A DNA stretch of 64,000 nucleotides. Source: Pectobacterium sp. A5351 (GTDB lineage: Bacteria; Pseudomonadota; Gammaproteobacteria; Enterobacterales; Enterobacteriaceae). A program made the position numbers and the translations under genes. The notes under the pieces are model-generated. The model did not search any database and was not told the origin of the DNA. It saw only the letters and a program-made list of their open reading frames with translations. Of this stretch, positions 18,860-27,752 are shown piece by piece. The stretch covers positions 2,542,001-2,606,000 of the forward strand of contig NZ_CP116477.1 of NCBI RefSeq assembly GCF_028335745.1. The letters run 5' to 3'. Numbering within the stretch: position 1 is the stretch's first letter; each line of letters begins with the position of its first letter.

Positions 18860-19771
18860 CTAACTTTTACTTATTGTTGCCGATGTTGCGAAGCGTCTCT
18901 GAGTATTTTGTTCAATAAACTCAATCATCATGCCAGCAATATCGAACCCGGTCGTCGTTTCAATCCCTTCCAACCCCGGCGAGGCATTGACTTCCATCAC
19001 CAGCGGCCCCCGGTCGGCGCGCAAAATATCAACGCCAGCGACATTCAGCCCCAGCGTTTTCGTCGCCTTGATGGCTATCGCACGCTCCTGCGCCGTAATT
19101 TTCACGTTATTCGCCGATCCGCCGCGATGCAGATTTGAACGAAACTCCCCCGCTTTCGCCTGCCGTTCAATCGCCGCAACAACCCGATTACCGATCACAA
19201 GACAACGGATATCTTTACCCTGCGCTTCACGCACGTATTCCTGCACCAGGATATGGGCATTCAGCCCGCGAAAGGCATCAATCACGCTTTCCGCTGCCTG
19301 ACGCGTCTCGGCCAATACCACGCCGATTCCCTGCGTACCTTCCACCAGTTTAACGACCAGCGGCGCGCCGCCTACCATCGCGATCAGGTCACCGGTATCA
19401 TCCGGCGAGTGGGCAAAACCGGTGATTGGCAGGTCAATGCCTTCGCGGGCTAGCAGCTGTAGTGAATGCAGTTTGTCGCGGGCGCGAATGACCGCAACCG
19501 AGTTATTCAGCGGGTAGCTTCCCAGCATCTCAAACTGGCGCAATACCGCCGTGCCGTAAAACGTAATCTGTGAACCAATGCGCGGAATCACCGCGTCATA
19601 TTTATCCAGCCGACGACCACGGTAATGCACCGACGGCGCAGCTGAATTGATATTCATGTAGCAGGAAAGCGGATCGATAATCTCAACGCTGTGCTTGCGC
19701 GCCTCAGCCGCTTCACGCAGGCGTTTACAGGAATATAACGCCCCATCACGAGACAGAATGGCTATCTTCAT
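18860..19771 (-). CDS. rimK: Ribosomal protein S6 modification protein RimK
   Basis: 303 residues, ATP-grasp fold. It begins [22 protein letters not shown] and carries the ATP-binding loop [15 protein letters not shown] near residue 142 and the Mg-binding [13 protein letters not shown] near 260. RimK adds glutamates to the C terminus of ribosomal protein S6. It starts 16 bp after the nfsA stop on the same strand, so the two are probably cotranscribed, as in E. coli. Confidence 0.95.
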   Translation of the reverse strand: MKIAILSRDGALYSCKRLREAAEARKHSVEIIDPLSCYMNINSAAPSVHYRGRRLDKYDAVIPRIGSQITFYGTAVLRQFEMLGSYPLNNSVAVIRARDKLHSLQLLAREGIDLPITGFAHSPDDTGDLIAMVGGAPLVVKLVEGTQGIGVVLAETRQAAESVIDAFRGLNAHILVQEYVREAQGKDIRCLVIGNRVVAAIERQAKAGEFRSNLHRGGSANNVKITAQERAIAIKATKTLGLNVAGVDILRADRGPLVMEVNASPGLEGIETTTGFDIAGMMIEFIEQNTQRRFATSATISKS

Positions 19772-19787
19772 AAATATCCTACAGATA

Positions 19788-20507
19788 CTAGCGTATCGCC
19801 CATCCTTGTTGATGTAAGTAGTCCAGCATGAATGGACGTAACTCTTTTTTCAGCGACCGTTCGACGTGCTCACTCCAGCTCTCGCGGCGGCTACCGGTAC
19901 GTTGCAGATAATATTCCACCATGTGCTGGTCGTATTGCGCCAGCACATCACGATCGAGCGGCTGATAGATATTTTCATGCAGCATCATGGCGGTTGGCAT
20001 GCGCGGCTTCAGCATCGGTTCCGCGTCTGGGTATCCCAGACACAGGCCAAACAATGGTATAACCAGCGGCGGCAATTGCAGTAACTGTGTCACATCAGCA
20101 ATTCGATTACGGATTCCGCCGATAAATACCCCACCCAACCCCAGCGACTCTGCGGCGACCAGTGCATTCTGCGCCATGAGGGCGGTATCGACACAGCCAA
20201 TCAGCAGTTGCTCAGCCAGCCCGGTTTCAGCCTGTGGAAAGATCTCCACATGGCGGTGGAAATCGGCACAAAAGACCCAAAATTCTGCCGCCTGTGCCAC
20301 ATAGCCTTGCTCGCCAGTATAGTGAACCAGCGTTTCACGCACGGCAGGATCGGTGATACGGATAATCGAGCTGCATTGTAAAAAGCTGGAGCTGGACGCG
20401 CTTTGTGCGGAGGTAATAATGGCGTGGCGTTGCTCATCCGTCACTGCCTGAGACGTAAACGCGCGAATAGAACGGTGGCGCTGTAGCAAATCAATGGTTG
20501 GTGTCAC
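19788..20507 (-). CDS. nfsA: Oxygen-insensitive NADPH nitroreductase NfsA (GTG start)
   Basis: 239 residues of the FMN nitroreductase family. [10 protein letters not shown] near residue 9, [14 protein letters not shown] near 37 and [15 protein letters not shown] near 122 are FMN-site segments. It reads like E. coli NfsA (major nitroreductase), with [12 protein letters not shown] at the C terminus. The initiator is GTG at 20507, preceded by AAGGATG. In E. coli ybjC stands directly upstream; no such gene is present here. Confidence 0.95.
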   Translation of the reverse strand: MTPTIDLLQRHRSIRAFTSQAVTDEQRHAIITSAQSASSSSFLQCSSIIRITDPAVRETLVHYTGEQGYVAQAAEFWVFCADFHRHVEIFPQAETGLAEQLLIGCVDTALMAQNALVAAESLGLGGVFIGGIRNRIADVTQLLQLPPLVIPLFGLCLGYPDAEPMLKPRMPTAMMLHENIYQPLDRDVLAQYDQHMVEYYLQRTGSRRESWSEHVERSLKKELRPFMLDYLHQQGWAIR

Positions 20508-20794
20508 ACTGGCATCCTTCAGTCGATAAAGTACATCTAATAGGCAGCTTGAAGTATGGCGGAATTATATCGTAGCTCAGGCAGAAGCTGCATTACTCCA
20601 CCGCCTAATAGCTTCAGCAAATCGTTGTAACAGGTAATGACGACTTTTTTTCATCAATGAATACAGGCATAGTAACGTAATTCGCAGTAACCTCATTAAC
20701 CGTAACACCTTTAGCTGTGACCTTGTCTGCAACAGACGTCACGCTATACGTTTAAAGAATGAGAACATTTTTCTAATTTTACAAAGGAGTTTAC

Positions 20795-21061
20795 ATGTTC
20801 GCTGTAATTTTCGGGCGCCCAGCTTGCCCTTATTGTGTACGTGCGAAAGAACTGGCAGAAAAACTGGCCGAGCAACGTGATGACTTCAGCTTCCGCTATG
20901 TAGACATCCATGCAGAAGGTATCTCGAAAGAAGATTTGTCCAAGACGGTAGGAAAGCCAGTTGAAACCGTACCGCAGATTTTCCTGGATGAAAAACACAT
21001 CGGCGGTTGCACCGATTTTGAAGCCTATGCCAAAGAGCATCTGGCTCTGTTCCAGCCATAA
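20795..21061 (+). CDS. grxA: Glutaredoxin 1
   Basis: 88 residues. The dithiol active site CPYC is near residues 11-14, followed by VRAKELAEKL. The glutathione-binding TVP and GGCTDF elements are near 59-75. E. coli has GGYTDF at the last site, so a Cys replaces Tyr here. GrxA is a cytoplasmic glutathione-dependent disulfide reductase and electron donor to ribonucleotide reductase. AAAGGAG precedes the ATG. It is divergent from nfsA and followed by a strong terminator. Confidence 0.95.
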   Translation: MFAVIFGRPACPYCVRAKELAEKLAEQRDDFSFRYVDIHAEGISKEDLSKTVGKPVETVPQIFLDEKHIGGCTDFEAYAKEHLALFQP

Positions 21062-21082
21062 TCATCGAACTGACAGGACAAT

Positions 21083-21108
21083 AGCGCGGCGAAAGTCCGC
21101 GCTTTTTT
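21083..21108 (+). terminator. Terminator after grxA
   Basis: AGCGCGG and CCGCGCT form a 7-bp stem around CGAAAGT, followed by five or more T, 21 bp after the grxA stop. Confidence 0.9.
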
Positions 21109-21141
21109 ATGGCGATGCGTTTATGGTGATGAAATAAGCGC

Positions 21142-21513
21142 TTAGCGAAGATAGCGTCGATAAACACCGCGTAAACACAGCATACCCAACGCACCCAGCA
21201 CACACCAAAAGACCGCACTCATCACGTAGGCCAGCTCTTGCCAGAAAGAGCGCATCGGCGTATTCCACAGGTGAAGCACCAGTAAACATACAGGCATCGC
21301 CGCCAGCGCACCAAACAGCGGGTAAAGCAAGCGACCACGCGCGGAAAGAAAACAGGCTACCATGCCGGGCAGCAGAAAAAGCAACATCCCCGGACTGCCA
21401 CGCAACCCGTCATTCACCGCGACATCCGATACCTCAAATTTTTGGCTCAGAAATACGACGGTGAACAAGAGAAAACAGCAGATCGCGCCCACCCAACCTT
21501 TATTTTTTGCCAT
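21142..21513 (-). CDS. ybjM: Inner-membrane protein YbjM
   Basis: 123 residues with four hydrophobic segments (near 8-23, 43-58, 66-83 and 93-114). The segments KGWVGAICCFLLFTVVF and RSFWQELAYVMSAVFWCVLGALGML closely follow E. coli YbjM. Function is unknown. AAGGGG is upstream of the ATG. It is convergent with grxA and divergent from ybjL, exactly as in E. coli. Confidence 0.88.
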   Translation of the reverse strand: MAKNKGWVGAICCFLLFTVVFLSQKFEVSDVAVNDGLRGSPGMLLFLLPGMVACFLSARGRLLYPLFGALAAMPVCLLVLHLWNTPMRSFWQELAYVMSAVFWCVLGALGMLCLRGVYRRYLR

Positions 21514-21898
21514 AAATCGCCCCTTTCAATATGCCTCCCAACCTGCATCCACCAGATACCGCAACATGCGAGAAAACATGCGGCATGGTAAAAATGATGG
21601 TTATCGTATTCCCCGATATGAAAAACATGAGGCTTCGCTACGATTTATTCGACGCGCAGGTTGTCCGCAGAAAAAGACAATAACCTGCTACATTCCTTCA
21701 ACAGCGACACCACAATCATTAAATTAAACAATAATTACACTGAACAATTTTTATCGGATAAATTATACTGAACGAGGCTGATTCCTTTCAGCTGACGCGT
21801 ATTGATACCGTCACGGGAATTCATGCATTTCATGGCTAAATCTAGCCGCTATAATGAATAACATCAAGAACTTACTGGTAAACAACAAGTTACATTCC
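21514..21898 (+). other. ybjM-ybjL divergent intergenic region with candidate ybjL promoter
   Basis: 385 bp, AT-rich, no gene. TGAACA (21741-21746), a 17-bp spacer and TATACT (21764-21769) make a plausible sigma-70 promoter for ybjL about 130 bp before its start. That would leave a long 5' leader. Confidence 0.5.
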
Positions 21899-23587
21899 AT
21901 GAATATAAACGTCGCTGATTTGTTAAATGGGAATTACATTCTGCTGTTATTTGTAGTTCTTTCATTAGGACTCTGTCTGGGGAAATTGCGCCTCGGGCCA
22001 GTACAACTCGGTAATTCTATTGGCGTTTTAGTGGTTTCTTTATTACTCGGACAACAACACTTTTCGATTAATACCGAAGCGCTGAGCCTCGGTTTTATGT
22101 TATTTATTTTTTGCGTGGGAGTGGAAGCCGGACCCAATTTCTTTTCTATTTTCTTCCGCGACGGGAAAAATTATTTCATGCTGGCGCTGGTGATGGTCGG
22201 TAGCGCGATGCTACTGGCGCTGGGTTTAGGTAAATTATTTGGTTGGGGGATTGGCCTGACGGCGGGGATGCTGGCCGGTTCCATGACATCGACGCCAGTG
22301 CTGGTCGGTGCGGGCGACACGCTGCGCAATACCGCCAGTATGGGCAGCCAGCTCGGTATTGAGCAAGACCACCTGAGCCTGGGCTATGCGCTGACGTATC
22401 TGGTCGGGTTGGTCAGCCTCATTTTTGGTGCACGCTATCTGCCCAAACTCCAACATCAGGACCTGCCCACCAGCGCACAGCAGATTGCACGTGAGCGTGG
22501 GCTGGACGCAGACAGTCAGAGAAAAGTCTATCTGCCAGTGATTCGCGCCTATCGCGTCGGGCCGGAGTTGGTTGCCTGGGCGGACGGTAAGAACTTACGC
22601 GAACTGGGAATCTATCGCCAGACTGGCTGCTACATCGAACGCATCCGACGTAACGGCATTCTGGCCAGCCCCGACGGCGATGCCGTTTTACAAATCGGCG
22701 ATGAGATCGCGCTGGTTGGCTACCCAGACTCGCACTCCCGCCTGAACTCCAATTTCCGCGACGGCAAGGAAGTTTTCGATCGTGATTTGCTGGACATGCG
22801 TATTGTCACCGAAGAGATCGTCGTCAAGAACCACAATGCCGTCGGCAAGCGCCTTAGCCAATTGAAGCTGACCGATCACGGCTGTTTCCTGAACCGTATT
22901 GTCCGCAGCCAGATTGAAATGCCGATTGACGATAGCGTCGTGCTGAATAAAGGGGATGTCTTGCAGGTCAGCGGCGACGCCCGTCGGGTAAAAAGCATCG
23001 CTGACAGAATCGGGTTTATTTCTATTCACAGCCAGGTCACCGATCTACTGGCTTTCTGCGCTTTTTTCGTTATCGGTATCATGGTCGGACTGATCACCAT
23101 CCAATTTAGCAACTTCACTTTTGGTATCGGTAACGCAGCCGGGTTGCTATTCGCCGGTATCATGCTGGGGTTCCTGCGCGCCAACCACCCGACCTTCGGC
23201 TATATTCCGCAAGGTGCCCTCAACATGGTCAAAGAATTTGGCCTGATGGTCTTCATGGCTGGCGTTGGCCTGAGTGCGGGTAGCACAATCAACAGCAGCC
23301 TGGGAGAAGTCGGTATTCAGATGCTGGCTTCGGGGCTCATTGTCAGTCTGGTGCCAGTGGTAATTTGTTTCCTGTTCGGTGCCTATGTACTGAAAATGAA
23401 CCGGGCGCTGCTGTTTGGCGCGATGATGGGCGCACGAACCTGCGCCCCTGCCATGGACATTATCAGTGATACGGCTCGCAGTAACATCCCTGCGCTCGGC
23501 TATGCGGGCACCTACGCTATCGCTAACGTGCTGCTGACATTGGCAGGTTCACTTATCGTGATTATCTGGCCCGAATTACCCGGCTGA
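21899..23587 (+). CDS. ybjL: Putative transporter YbjL (aspartate:alanine exchanger family, two TrkA-C domains)
   Basis: 562 residues. There are two blocks of about five membrane helices (roughly 5-180 and 380-560) with two RCK/TrkA_C domains between them. GAGDTLR and [27 protein letters not shown] are characteristic of the AspT/YidE family. The substrate is unknown. An ATG 15 codons upstream (21854) is also open; 21899 was chosen because it gives the [17 protein letters not shown] start of E. coli YbjL. Neither has a clear ribosome-binding site. rybB lies just downstream. Confidence 0.92.
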   Translation: MNINVADLLNGNYILLLFVVLSLGLCLGKLRLGPVQLGNSIGVLVVSLLLGQQHFSINTEALSLGFMLFIFCVGVEAGPNFFSIFFRDGKNYFMLALVMVGSAMLLALGLGKLFGWGIGLTAGMLAGSMTSTPVLVGAGDTLRNTASMGSQLGIEQDHLSLGYALTYLVGLVSLIFGARYLPKLQHQDLPTSAQQIARERGLDADSQRKVYLPVIRAYRVGPELVAWADGKNLRELGIYRQTGCYIERIRRNGILASPDGDAVLQIGDEIALVGYPDSHSRLNSNFRDGKEVFDRDLLDMRIVTEEIVVKNHNAVGKRLSQLKLTDHGCFLNRIVRSQIEMPIDDSVVLNKGDVLQVSGDARRVKSIADRIGFISIHSQVTDLLAFCAFFVIGIMVGLITIQFSNFTFGIGNAAGLLFAGIMLGFLRANHPTFGYIPQGALNMVKEFGLMVFMAGVGLSAGSTINSSLGEVGIQMLASGLIVSLVPVVICFLFGAYVLKMNRALLFGAMMGARTCAPAMDIISDTARSNIPALGYAGTYAIANVLLTLAGSLIVIIWPELPG

Positions 23588-23628
23588 AAAAATGTAAAAA
23601 ATCGTCAATATTTTTTCCAGAGAAGTGA

Positions 23629-23656
23629 GAACTTTTTCTGTGCTCTAAAGTCTGAA
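23629..23656 (+). promoter_or_regulatory. Sigma-E promoter of rybB
   Basis: GAACTT (-35, 23629-23634), a 16-bp spacer and TCTGAA (-10, 23651-23656) match the sigma-E (RpoE) consensus. The predicted start is the G at 23662. RybB is a known sigma-E-dependent RNA in E. coli and Salmonella. Confidence 0.9.
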
Positions 23657-23661
23657 TAAGT

Positions 23662-23744
23662 GCCACTGCTTTTCTTTGATTCCCCTTATTGAGGAGCCCA
23701 TCGTTCCCGCCTTTCAGGTTCAAGAACGATGGGCGTTTTCTTTT
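23662..23744 (+). ncRNA. rybB: RybB small regulatory RNA
   Basis: The segment begins GCCACTGCTTTTCTTTGAT, the same 5' seed region as E. coli RybB. It continues through a GGAGCCCATC segment and ends in a terminator stem, GCCCATCGTTC (23696-23706) with GAACGATGGGC (23724-23734), plus a T-rich tail. The loop contains the conserved GGTTCAAG stretch. It lies just downstream of ybjL on the same strand, as in E. coli. RybB is an Hfq-dependent RNA that pairs through its 5' end with outer-membrane porin mRNAs and lowers their expression during envelope stress. The stem has base changes on both sides relative to E. coli that keep pairing, which supports a functional terminator. Confidence 0.95.
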
Positions 23745-23819
23745 CTACTGTACGCGATGTAAACCCCTCTCTCTTTCTATCTCCCCCCATGCACAGATAA
23801 TCACATTCGCTTCATTATT

Positions 23820-23865
23820 TGTTATTAAAATAACAAAAATTAATTTTATTGTTATTTTTATGACA
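23820..23865 (+). promoter_or_regulatory. Twin DeoR-type operators upstream of deoC
   Basis: TGTTATTAAAATAACA (23820-23835) is a 16-bp dyad with perfect TGTTAT/ATAACA arms. TGTTATTTTTATGACA (23850-23865) is the same with one mismatch. The E. coli DeoR operator is a 16-bp dyad of the same form (TGTTAGAATTCTAACA). Centres are 30 bp apart, about three helical turns. Since deoR is the next gene after deoC, autoregulation is likely. Confidence 0.7.
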
Positions 23866-23928
23866 TATAAATCATTGAGTGTCATAATCGCACCATCTGA
23901 TTTTTATCGATACCACCGAGGATTTACC

Positions 23929-24597
23929 ATGACTGATTACGCACGCTATATCGACCACACACTGCTGGCCGCCAATGCCACCGAACAGCAAATCATCACG
24001 CTGTGCGAGGAAGCGGTCGCACACCGTTTTTATGCCGTTTGTGTGAATTCAGGCTATGTACCCTTAGTCGCCGAAAAGCTGACAGGCACTAACGTTCAGG
24101 TGTGCTCTGTTATCGGTTTCCCTCTCGGTGCAGGTCTGACGGCCAGCAAGGCTTTTGAAGCCAAAGCGGCGATTGATGCCGGTGCTCAGGAAATCGACAT
24201 GGTAATTAACGTCGGCTGGCTGAAAAGCGGGAAGATTGACGCCGTCAAAGCGGATATTCAGGCCGTGCGCGAGGTTTGCGCCGCTATACCGTTGAAGGTA
24301 ATATTGGAAACCTGTCTGCTTGATGACGAACAGATTGTACTGGTGTGTGAAATGTGTCGTCAGTTGGATGTCGCGTTCGTCAAAACGTCTACCGGTTTCA
24401 GCACCGGCGGCGCACGCGAAGAGCACGTTCGACTGATGCGTAGCACCGTCGGCAGCGAGATGGGTGTCAAAGCATCCGGCGCGGTTCGCGATCGCCAAAC
24501 GGCACAGCGTATGATTGAAGCAGGCGCCACGCGTATCGGCACCAGCTCAGGCGTTGCTATCGTTTCAGGCGAAGCTGCCGCAGCAGGAAACTACTAA
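23929..24597 (+). CDS. deoC: Deoxyribose-phosphate aldolase (short class)
   Basis: 222 residues, the short DeoC class seen in Gram-positives and many bacteria, rather than the 259-residue E. coli form. The class I aldolase Schiff-base lysine is in [10 protein letters not shown] near residue 151, and the second active-site lysine is in [10 protein letters not shown] near 181. IDHTLL at the N terminus and ASGAVRD/IGTSSG for phosphate binding are present. It splits 2-deoxyribose-5-phosphate into acetaldehyde and glyceraldehyde-3-phosphate. ATG 23929 follows GAGGA at good spacing; open frame further upstream runs through the operators and is not coding. deoR follows 31 bp later. Confidence 0.95.
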   Translation: MTDYARYIDHTLLAANATEQQIITLCEEAVAHRFYAVCVNSGYVPLVAEKLTGTNVQVCSVIGFPLGAGLTASKAFEAKAAIDAGAQEIDMVINVGWLKSGKIDAVKADIQAVREVCAAIPLKVILETCLLDDEQIVLVCEMCRQLDVAFVKTSTGFSTGGAREEHVRLMRSTVGSEMGVKASGAVRDRQTAQRMIEAGATRIGTSSGVAIVSGEAAAAGNY

Positions 24598-24628
24598 CAA
24601 CAAAAATAGCTTACGAGCTGGGAATTTT

Positions 24629-25417
24629 ATGGAAACGCGGCGCGACGAACGAATCGGCAGACTGGCTCAGGCATTAAAGAAAACCGATAAACTCCATCTG
24701 AAGGACGCCGCACAGCTACTCGGCGTGTCCGAGATGACCGTGCGCCGCGATCTGAATGCAGATTCCACCTGCGTTATGCTACTCGGCGGCTACGTCGTGA
24801 GCGACCTGAAAAATAACGGCGTCACGAATTATTTTGTCTCCGACCAGCAGAACAAACAGGTGAGGGAAAAGCGGGCTATCGGTGTGGCTGCTGCGCAGCT
24901 CGTGGAAGCAAACGATACCGTTTTTTTCGACTGCGGCACCACAATCCCCTTCATCATTGATGCCATTCCTGATGAACTGCCTTTTACCGCGATTTGCTAT
25001 TCCCTGAATACTTTTTTAGCACTACAGGAAAAAAAGGCGTGCCGAGTGATTTTGTGCGGCGGGGAATACCATCCGGATAACGCAATTTTCACTCCGCTCA
25101 ACCAGCGCAGCGAGTTGGACAACATCTGCCCGAATAAAGCGTTTATCTCTGCGGCGGGTATTGAACTTAACGCGGGCGCAACATGCTTTAACTTTGCCGA
25201 GTTGAGTATGAAGCAACGCGCAATGGCAACCGCACAGCGAATCATTATGGTGGCAGACAGCAGCAAGTTCGGTAAGATTAAGCGTGCCTGTATCGGCCCG
25301 ATCACGCTGTTTGATACAATCATTTCCGACAGCGCCCCAGGCGAACCGTACCTACGCTACTTCGCCAACAACGGCATTCAGTTAATCCACGCCGGGAACC
25401 AGAGTCTTTCCCAGTAG
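24629..25417 (+). CDS. deoR: Deoxyribonucleoside regulator DeoR
   Basis: 262 residues, DeoR family. The N-terminal helix-turn-helix is LHLKDAAQLLGVSEMTVRRDL near residues 22-42. The sugar-phosphate sensor domain has FFDCGTTIPFIIDAI near 97, CGGEYHPDNAIF near 145 and ADSSKFGK near 209. The start METRRDERIG matches E. coli DeoR. In E. coli the effector is deoxyribose-5-phosphate, the DeoC substrate. GGGA precedes the ATG. Its place directly after deoC, with operators in front, makes a self-contained regulatory unit unlike the E. coli arrangement. Confidence 0.93.
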   Translation: METRRDERIGRLAQALKKTDKLHLKDAAQLLGVSEMTVRRDLNADSTCVMLLGGYVVSDLKNNGVTNYFVSDQQNKQVREKRAIGVAAAQLVEANDTVFFDCGTTIPFIIDAIPDELPFTAICYSLNTFLALQEKKACRVILCGGEYHPDNAIFTPLNQRSELDNICPNKAFISAAGIELNAGATCFNFAELSMKQRAMATAQRIIMVADSSKFGKIKRACIGPITLFDTIISDSAPGEPYLRYFANNGIQLIHAGNQSLSQ

Positions 25418-25519
25418 GCGTTATTGGTGCAGCCAGTTTGGACACGGACAGCGCGCAGAAACCGGAGCGTACACGTAGTACGTGAGGATTATTCGCTACG
25501 CTCACCCTACGGGCCGCCC

Positions 25520-25561
25520 CAAGGGGCGTTCAAACGCAATTGCGTTTGTTTGAGCACTGCC
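25520..25561 (+). repeat. Intergenic repeat, copy 2, with 18-bp palindrome
   Basis: This copy matches 11304-11342 at its two ends (16 of 18 and 10 of 12 bases). Its centre is the perfect palindrome CAAACGCAATTGCGTTTG (25531-25548). A GCCCC-AA-GGGGC hairpin overlaps its left end at 25516-25527. It lies between the convergent deoR and dacC genes and is presumably a dispersed element. Confidence 0.6.
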
Positions 25562-25585
25562 CAGGTTCAAAATGGCAAATAAAAT

Positions 25586-25604
25586 AGCCTTAATGGGATA
25601 GGCT
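25586..25604 (-). terminator. Terminator of dacC
   Basis: AGCCT/AGGCT with a nine-base loop begins right after the dacC stop. On the minus strand it is followed by ATTTTATTT. The stem is short, so strength is uncertain. Confidence 0.5.
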
Positions 25605-25605
25605 C

Positions 25606-26811
25606 TTAACCGAATAGCCCACCGAACCACTGCTGCACCTTCATCATCACCGTATCCCAGAGGCGGCTAAAGAAACCGGCCTCGGGGATATCATCCATTG
25701 CTACCAGTTCGCGCTGCCCAATGCTTTTACCATCCAGTTGAAAATCGATGGCGCCGACAACCTGATTTTTGGTTAACGGTGCGGAAAGCTGCGGCTGATT
25801 GAGCGTAAAGCTGGCTTTCAGGTTCTTCATCTGCCCTTTCGGGATAGTCAGTGCGGCATCTTGTGCGACGCCAAGTCTCGCTTCTTTCTCGGTACCAAAC
25901 CAAACCCGCTGCGTGGTAAAGGGGGCATCCGCCTTGACAGGCGTCACCGTTTCAAAAAAGCGGAAGCCCCATGTGAGTAGCTTTTCACTTTCACGGAAAC
26001 GGATGGCATCGGTCTGTGCGCCCAACACCACGGAAATCAGGCGCATATTGCTTTCGGTTGCCGAGGCGACCAGATTGTGCCCTGCGCCGTTGGTATGGCC
26101 GGTTTTCACACCGTCCACATTCAGATTCGTGCTCCACAACAGGCGATTGCGGTTAGGCTGGCGAATGTTATTGAAGGTAAACTCTTTTTCCTTGTGCAAC
26201 GCATACTCTTCCGGCACGTCGCGAATTAGCGCCTGCCCTAACAGGGCCATATCGCGTGCGGTGCTATACTGCCCTGTGGCATCAAGTCCGTGTACGGTCA
26301 GGAAATGCGTATTCGTCAGGTTAAGCGCCTTCACATAATTGTTCATCAGGCTGACAAACGCATCCTGACTGCCCGCTACATAATCCGCCAGTGCAATACT
26401 GGCATCGTTACCAGACTGAATGACAATCCCTTTATTTAACTCAGAAACGGGAATACGGTCACCCGGCTTAAGGAACATCAGCGACGAGCCACGCAGCGCT
26501 GGATTGCCGGTTGCCCAGGCATCTTTTCCGACGGTCACTTCATCCGTCGGACTAATTTTACCGGATTTAATCGCCTGACCAATGACATAGCTCGCCATGA
26601 TTTTCGTCAGGCTGGCAGGATCAAGGCGCTCATCAGCATTGCTCTCCGCCAGCACTTTGCCGCTGTGGTAATCCATCAGGATATAGGCTTTGGCGTCGAT
26701 CTGCGGCACCGCTGGCAACTGTTCCGCATAGGTGAAGGGCACCAAACCAACAAGCAATACCGCGCCTACAGAGAAAGACGTGAGTCTGGTCAGGAAAGGG
26801 GTTGTTTTCAT
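25606..26811 (-). CDS. dacC: D-alanyl-D-alanine carboxypeptidase DacC (PBP6)
   Basis: 401 residues. A signal peptide of about 29 residues ends at TYA. The penicillin-binding motifs are SLTK in [12 protein letters not shown] near residue 67, SGN in [11 protein letters not shown] near 133, and KTG in [13 protein letters not shown] near 236. The C-terminal domain ends in an amphipathic helix ([13 protein letters not shown]) that anchors class 5 PBPs to the periplasmic face of the inner membrane. It trims the terminal D-Ala of peptidoglycan pentapeptides. Position next to deoR and length favour DacC over DacA. Confidence 0.93.
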   Translation of the reverse strand: MKTTPFLTRLTSFSVGAVLLVGLVPFTYAEQLPAVPQIDAKAYILMDYHSGKVLAESNADERLDPASLTKIMASYVIGQAIKSGKISPTDEVTVGKDAWATGNPALRGSSLMFLKPGDRIPVSELNKGIVIQSGNDASIALADYVAGSQDAFVSLMNNYVKALNLTNTHFLTVHGLDATGQYSTARDMALLGQALIRDVPEEYALHKEKEFTFNNIRQPNRNRLLWSTNLNVDGVKTGHTNGAGHNLVASATESNMRLISVVLGAQTDAIRFRESEKLLTWGFRFFETVTPVKADAPFTTQRVWFGTEKEARLGVAQDAALTIPKGQMKNLKASFTLNQPQLSAPLTKNQVVGAIDFQLDGKSIGQRELVAMDDIPEAGFFSRLWDTVMMKVQQWFGGLFG

Positions 26812-27042
26812 GAGTTCGCCACAATGTCCATCAGTCGTTAAAAATTATTAATTTTCAATATGCTTTGAAAACTTTAGTAACACATAAAGGTAACGCGTCA
26901 TCTCTGGGATGAAAACCGTTCCTTCTGTAAAGATAGTCAAAGAAATGGAAGCCTCTAAAAAAACGCTGATAAAAAAATGACTTAGGGAAAATAAGGAATA
27001 TCTGAAAATGTAGGTATCAGATAATCAGAGGAAATAACGGAT

Positions 27043-27076
27043 GGCACGAGGAACATGGCACCCCTGCCCTCGTGCC
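27043..27076 (-). terminator. Hairpin after metI
   Basis: GGCACGAGG and CCTCGTGCC form a 9-bp perfect stem around 16 bases, 17 bp past the metI stop on the minus strand. Only weak T content follows. Probably the end of the metQNI unit. Confidence 0.55.
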
Positions 27077-27092
27077 AGTGCATGGAAAACCC

Positions 27093-27752
27093 TTAACGGC
27101 GTTCGCGCTTATCTGCACGCCTTGACAGCCAGTCGCCCAGCGTCTGTACCACCTGCACCAGAATGACCAGCGCAACCACGGTGATCACCATCACCTCGGT
27201 TTCATAGCGGTAATAGCCGAAGCGGATCGCCAGATCCCCGACGCCACCACCGCCGACAATGCCTGCCATCGCCGAATAGCCGATGAGGCTCACCAGCGTA
27301 ATCGTCAGGCCACGCAATAATCCTGCTTTCGCTTCTGGCAGTAACACCGTGCCGATAATACGCATCGGGCTGGCGCCAAATGCTTCGGCCGCCTCCACGA
27401 TGCCGGGGTCAATTTCACGCAGTGCGCTATCCACCAGACGCGCATAGAACGCAATGGCTGCCACCGACATGGGCACCGCCGCCGCCACTGGGCCAATCGT
27501 GTTCCCCAAGAGAAACTGCGTGAGCGGTAACAGCAAGACCAGCAGAATAACGAAGGGAATCGAGCGGATAATATTCACCAACAGCGTACCAAACAGATAG
27601 ACGGCACGGTTTTGCCAGAATAGATTCCTGTCCGTAACGTAAATCAGCAGCCCCAGCGGTAAACCGCCGATGACAGCAAGCAGCGTGGAAATCCCCACCA
27701 TCTGGAACGTTTCGCCGAACGCCGCGACCAGATCGATCCATAAATCAGCCAT
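27093..27752 (-). CDS. metI: MetI-type ABC transporter permease
   Basis: 219 residues with about five membrane helices and the EAA-like loop EAAEAFGASPMRIIGTVLLPEA near residues 141-162. It belongs to the methionine uptake transporter (MetI) family and pairs with the ATPase encoded upstream, overlapping it by eight bases. The operon here is Q-N-I in order, unlike the N-I-Q order of the main E. coli locus. It may be a second, paralogous set. The substrate (methionine or a related compound) is inferred from family only. Confidence 0.85.
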   Translation of the reverse strand: MADLWIDLVAAFGETFQMVGISTLLAVIGGLPLGLLIYVTDRNLFWQNRAVYLFGTLLVNIIRSIPFVILLVLLLPLTQFLLGNTIGPVAAAVPMSVAAIAFYARLVDSALREIDPGIVEAAEAFGASPMRIIGTVLLPEAKAGLLRGLTITLVSLIGYSAMAGIVGGGGVGDLAIRFGYYRYETEVMVITVVALVILVQVVQTLGDWLSRRADKRERR

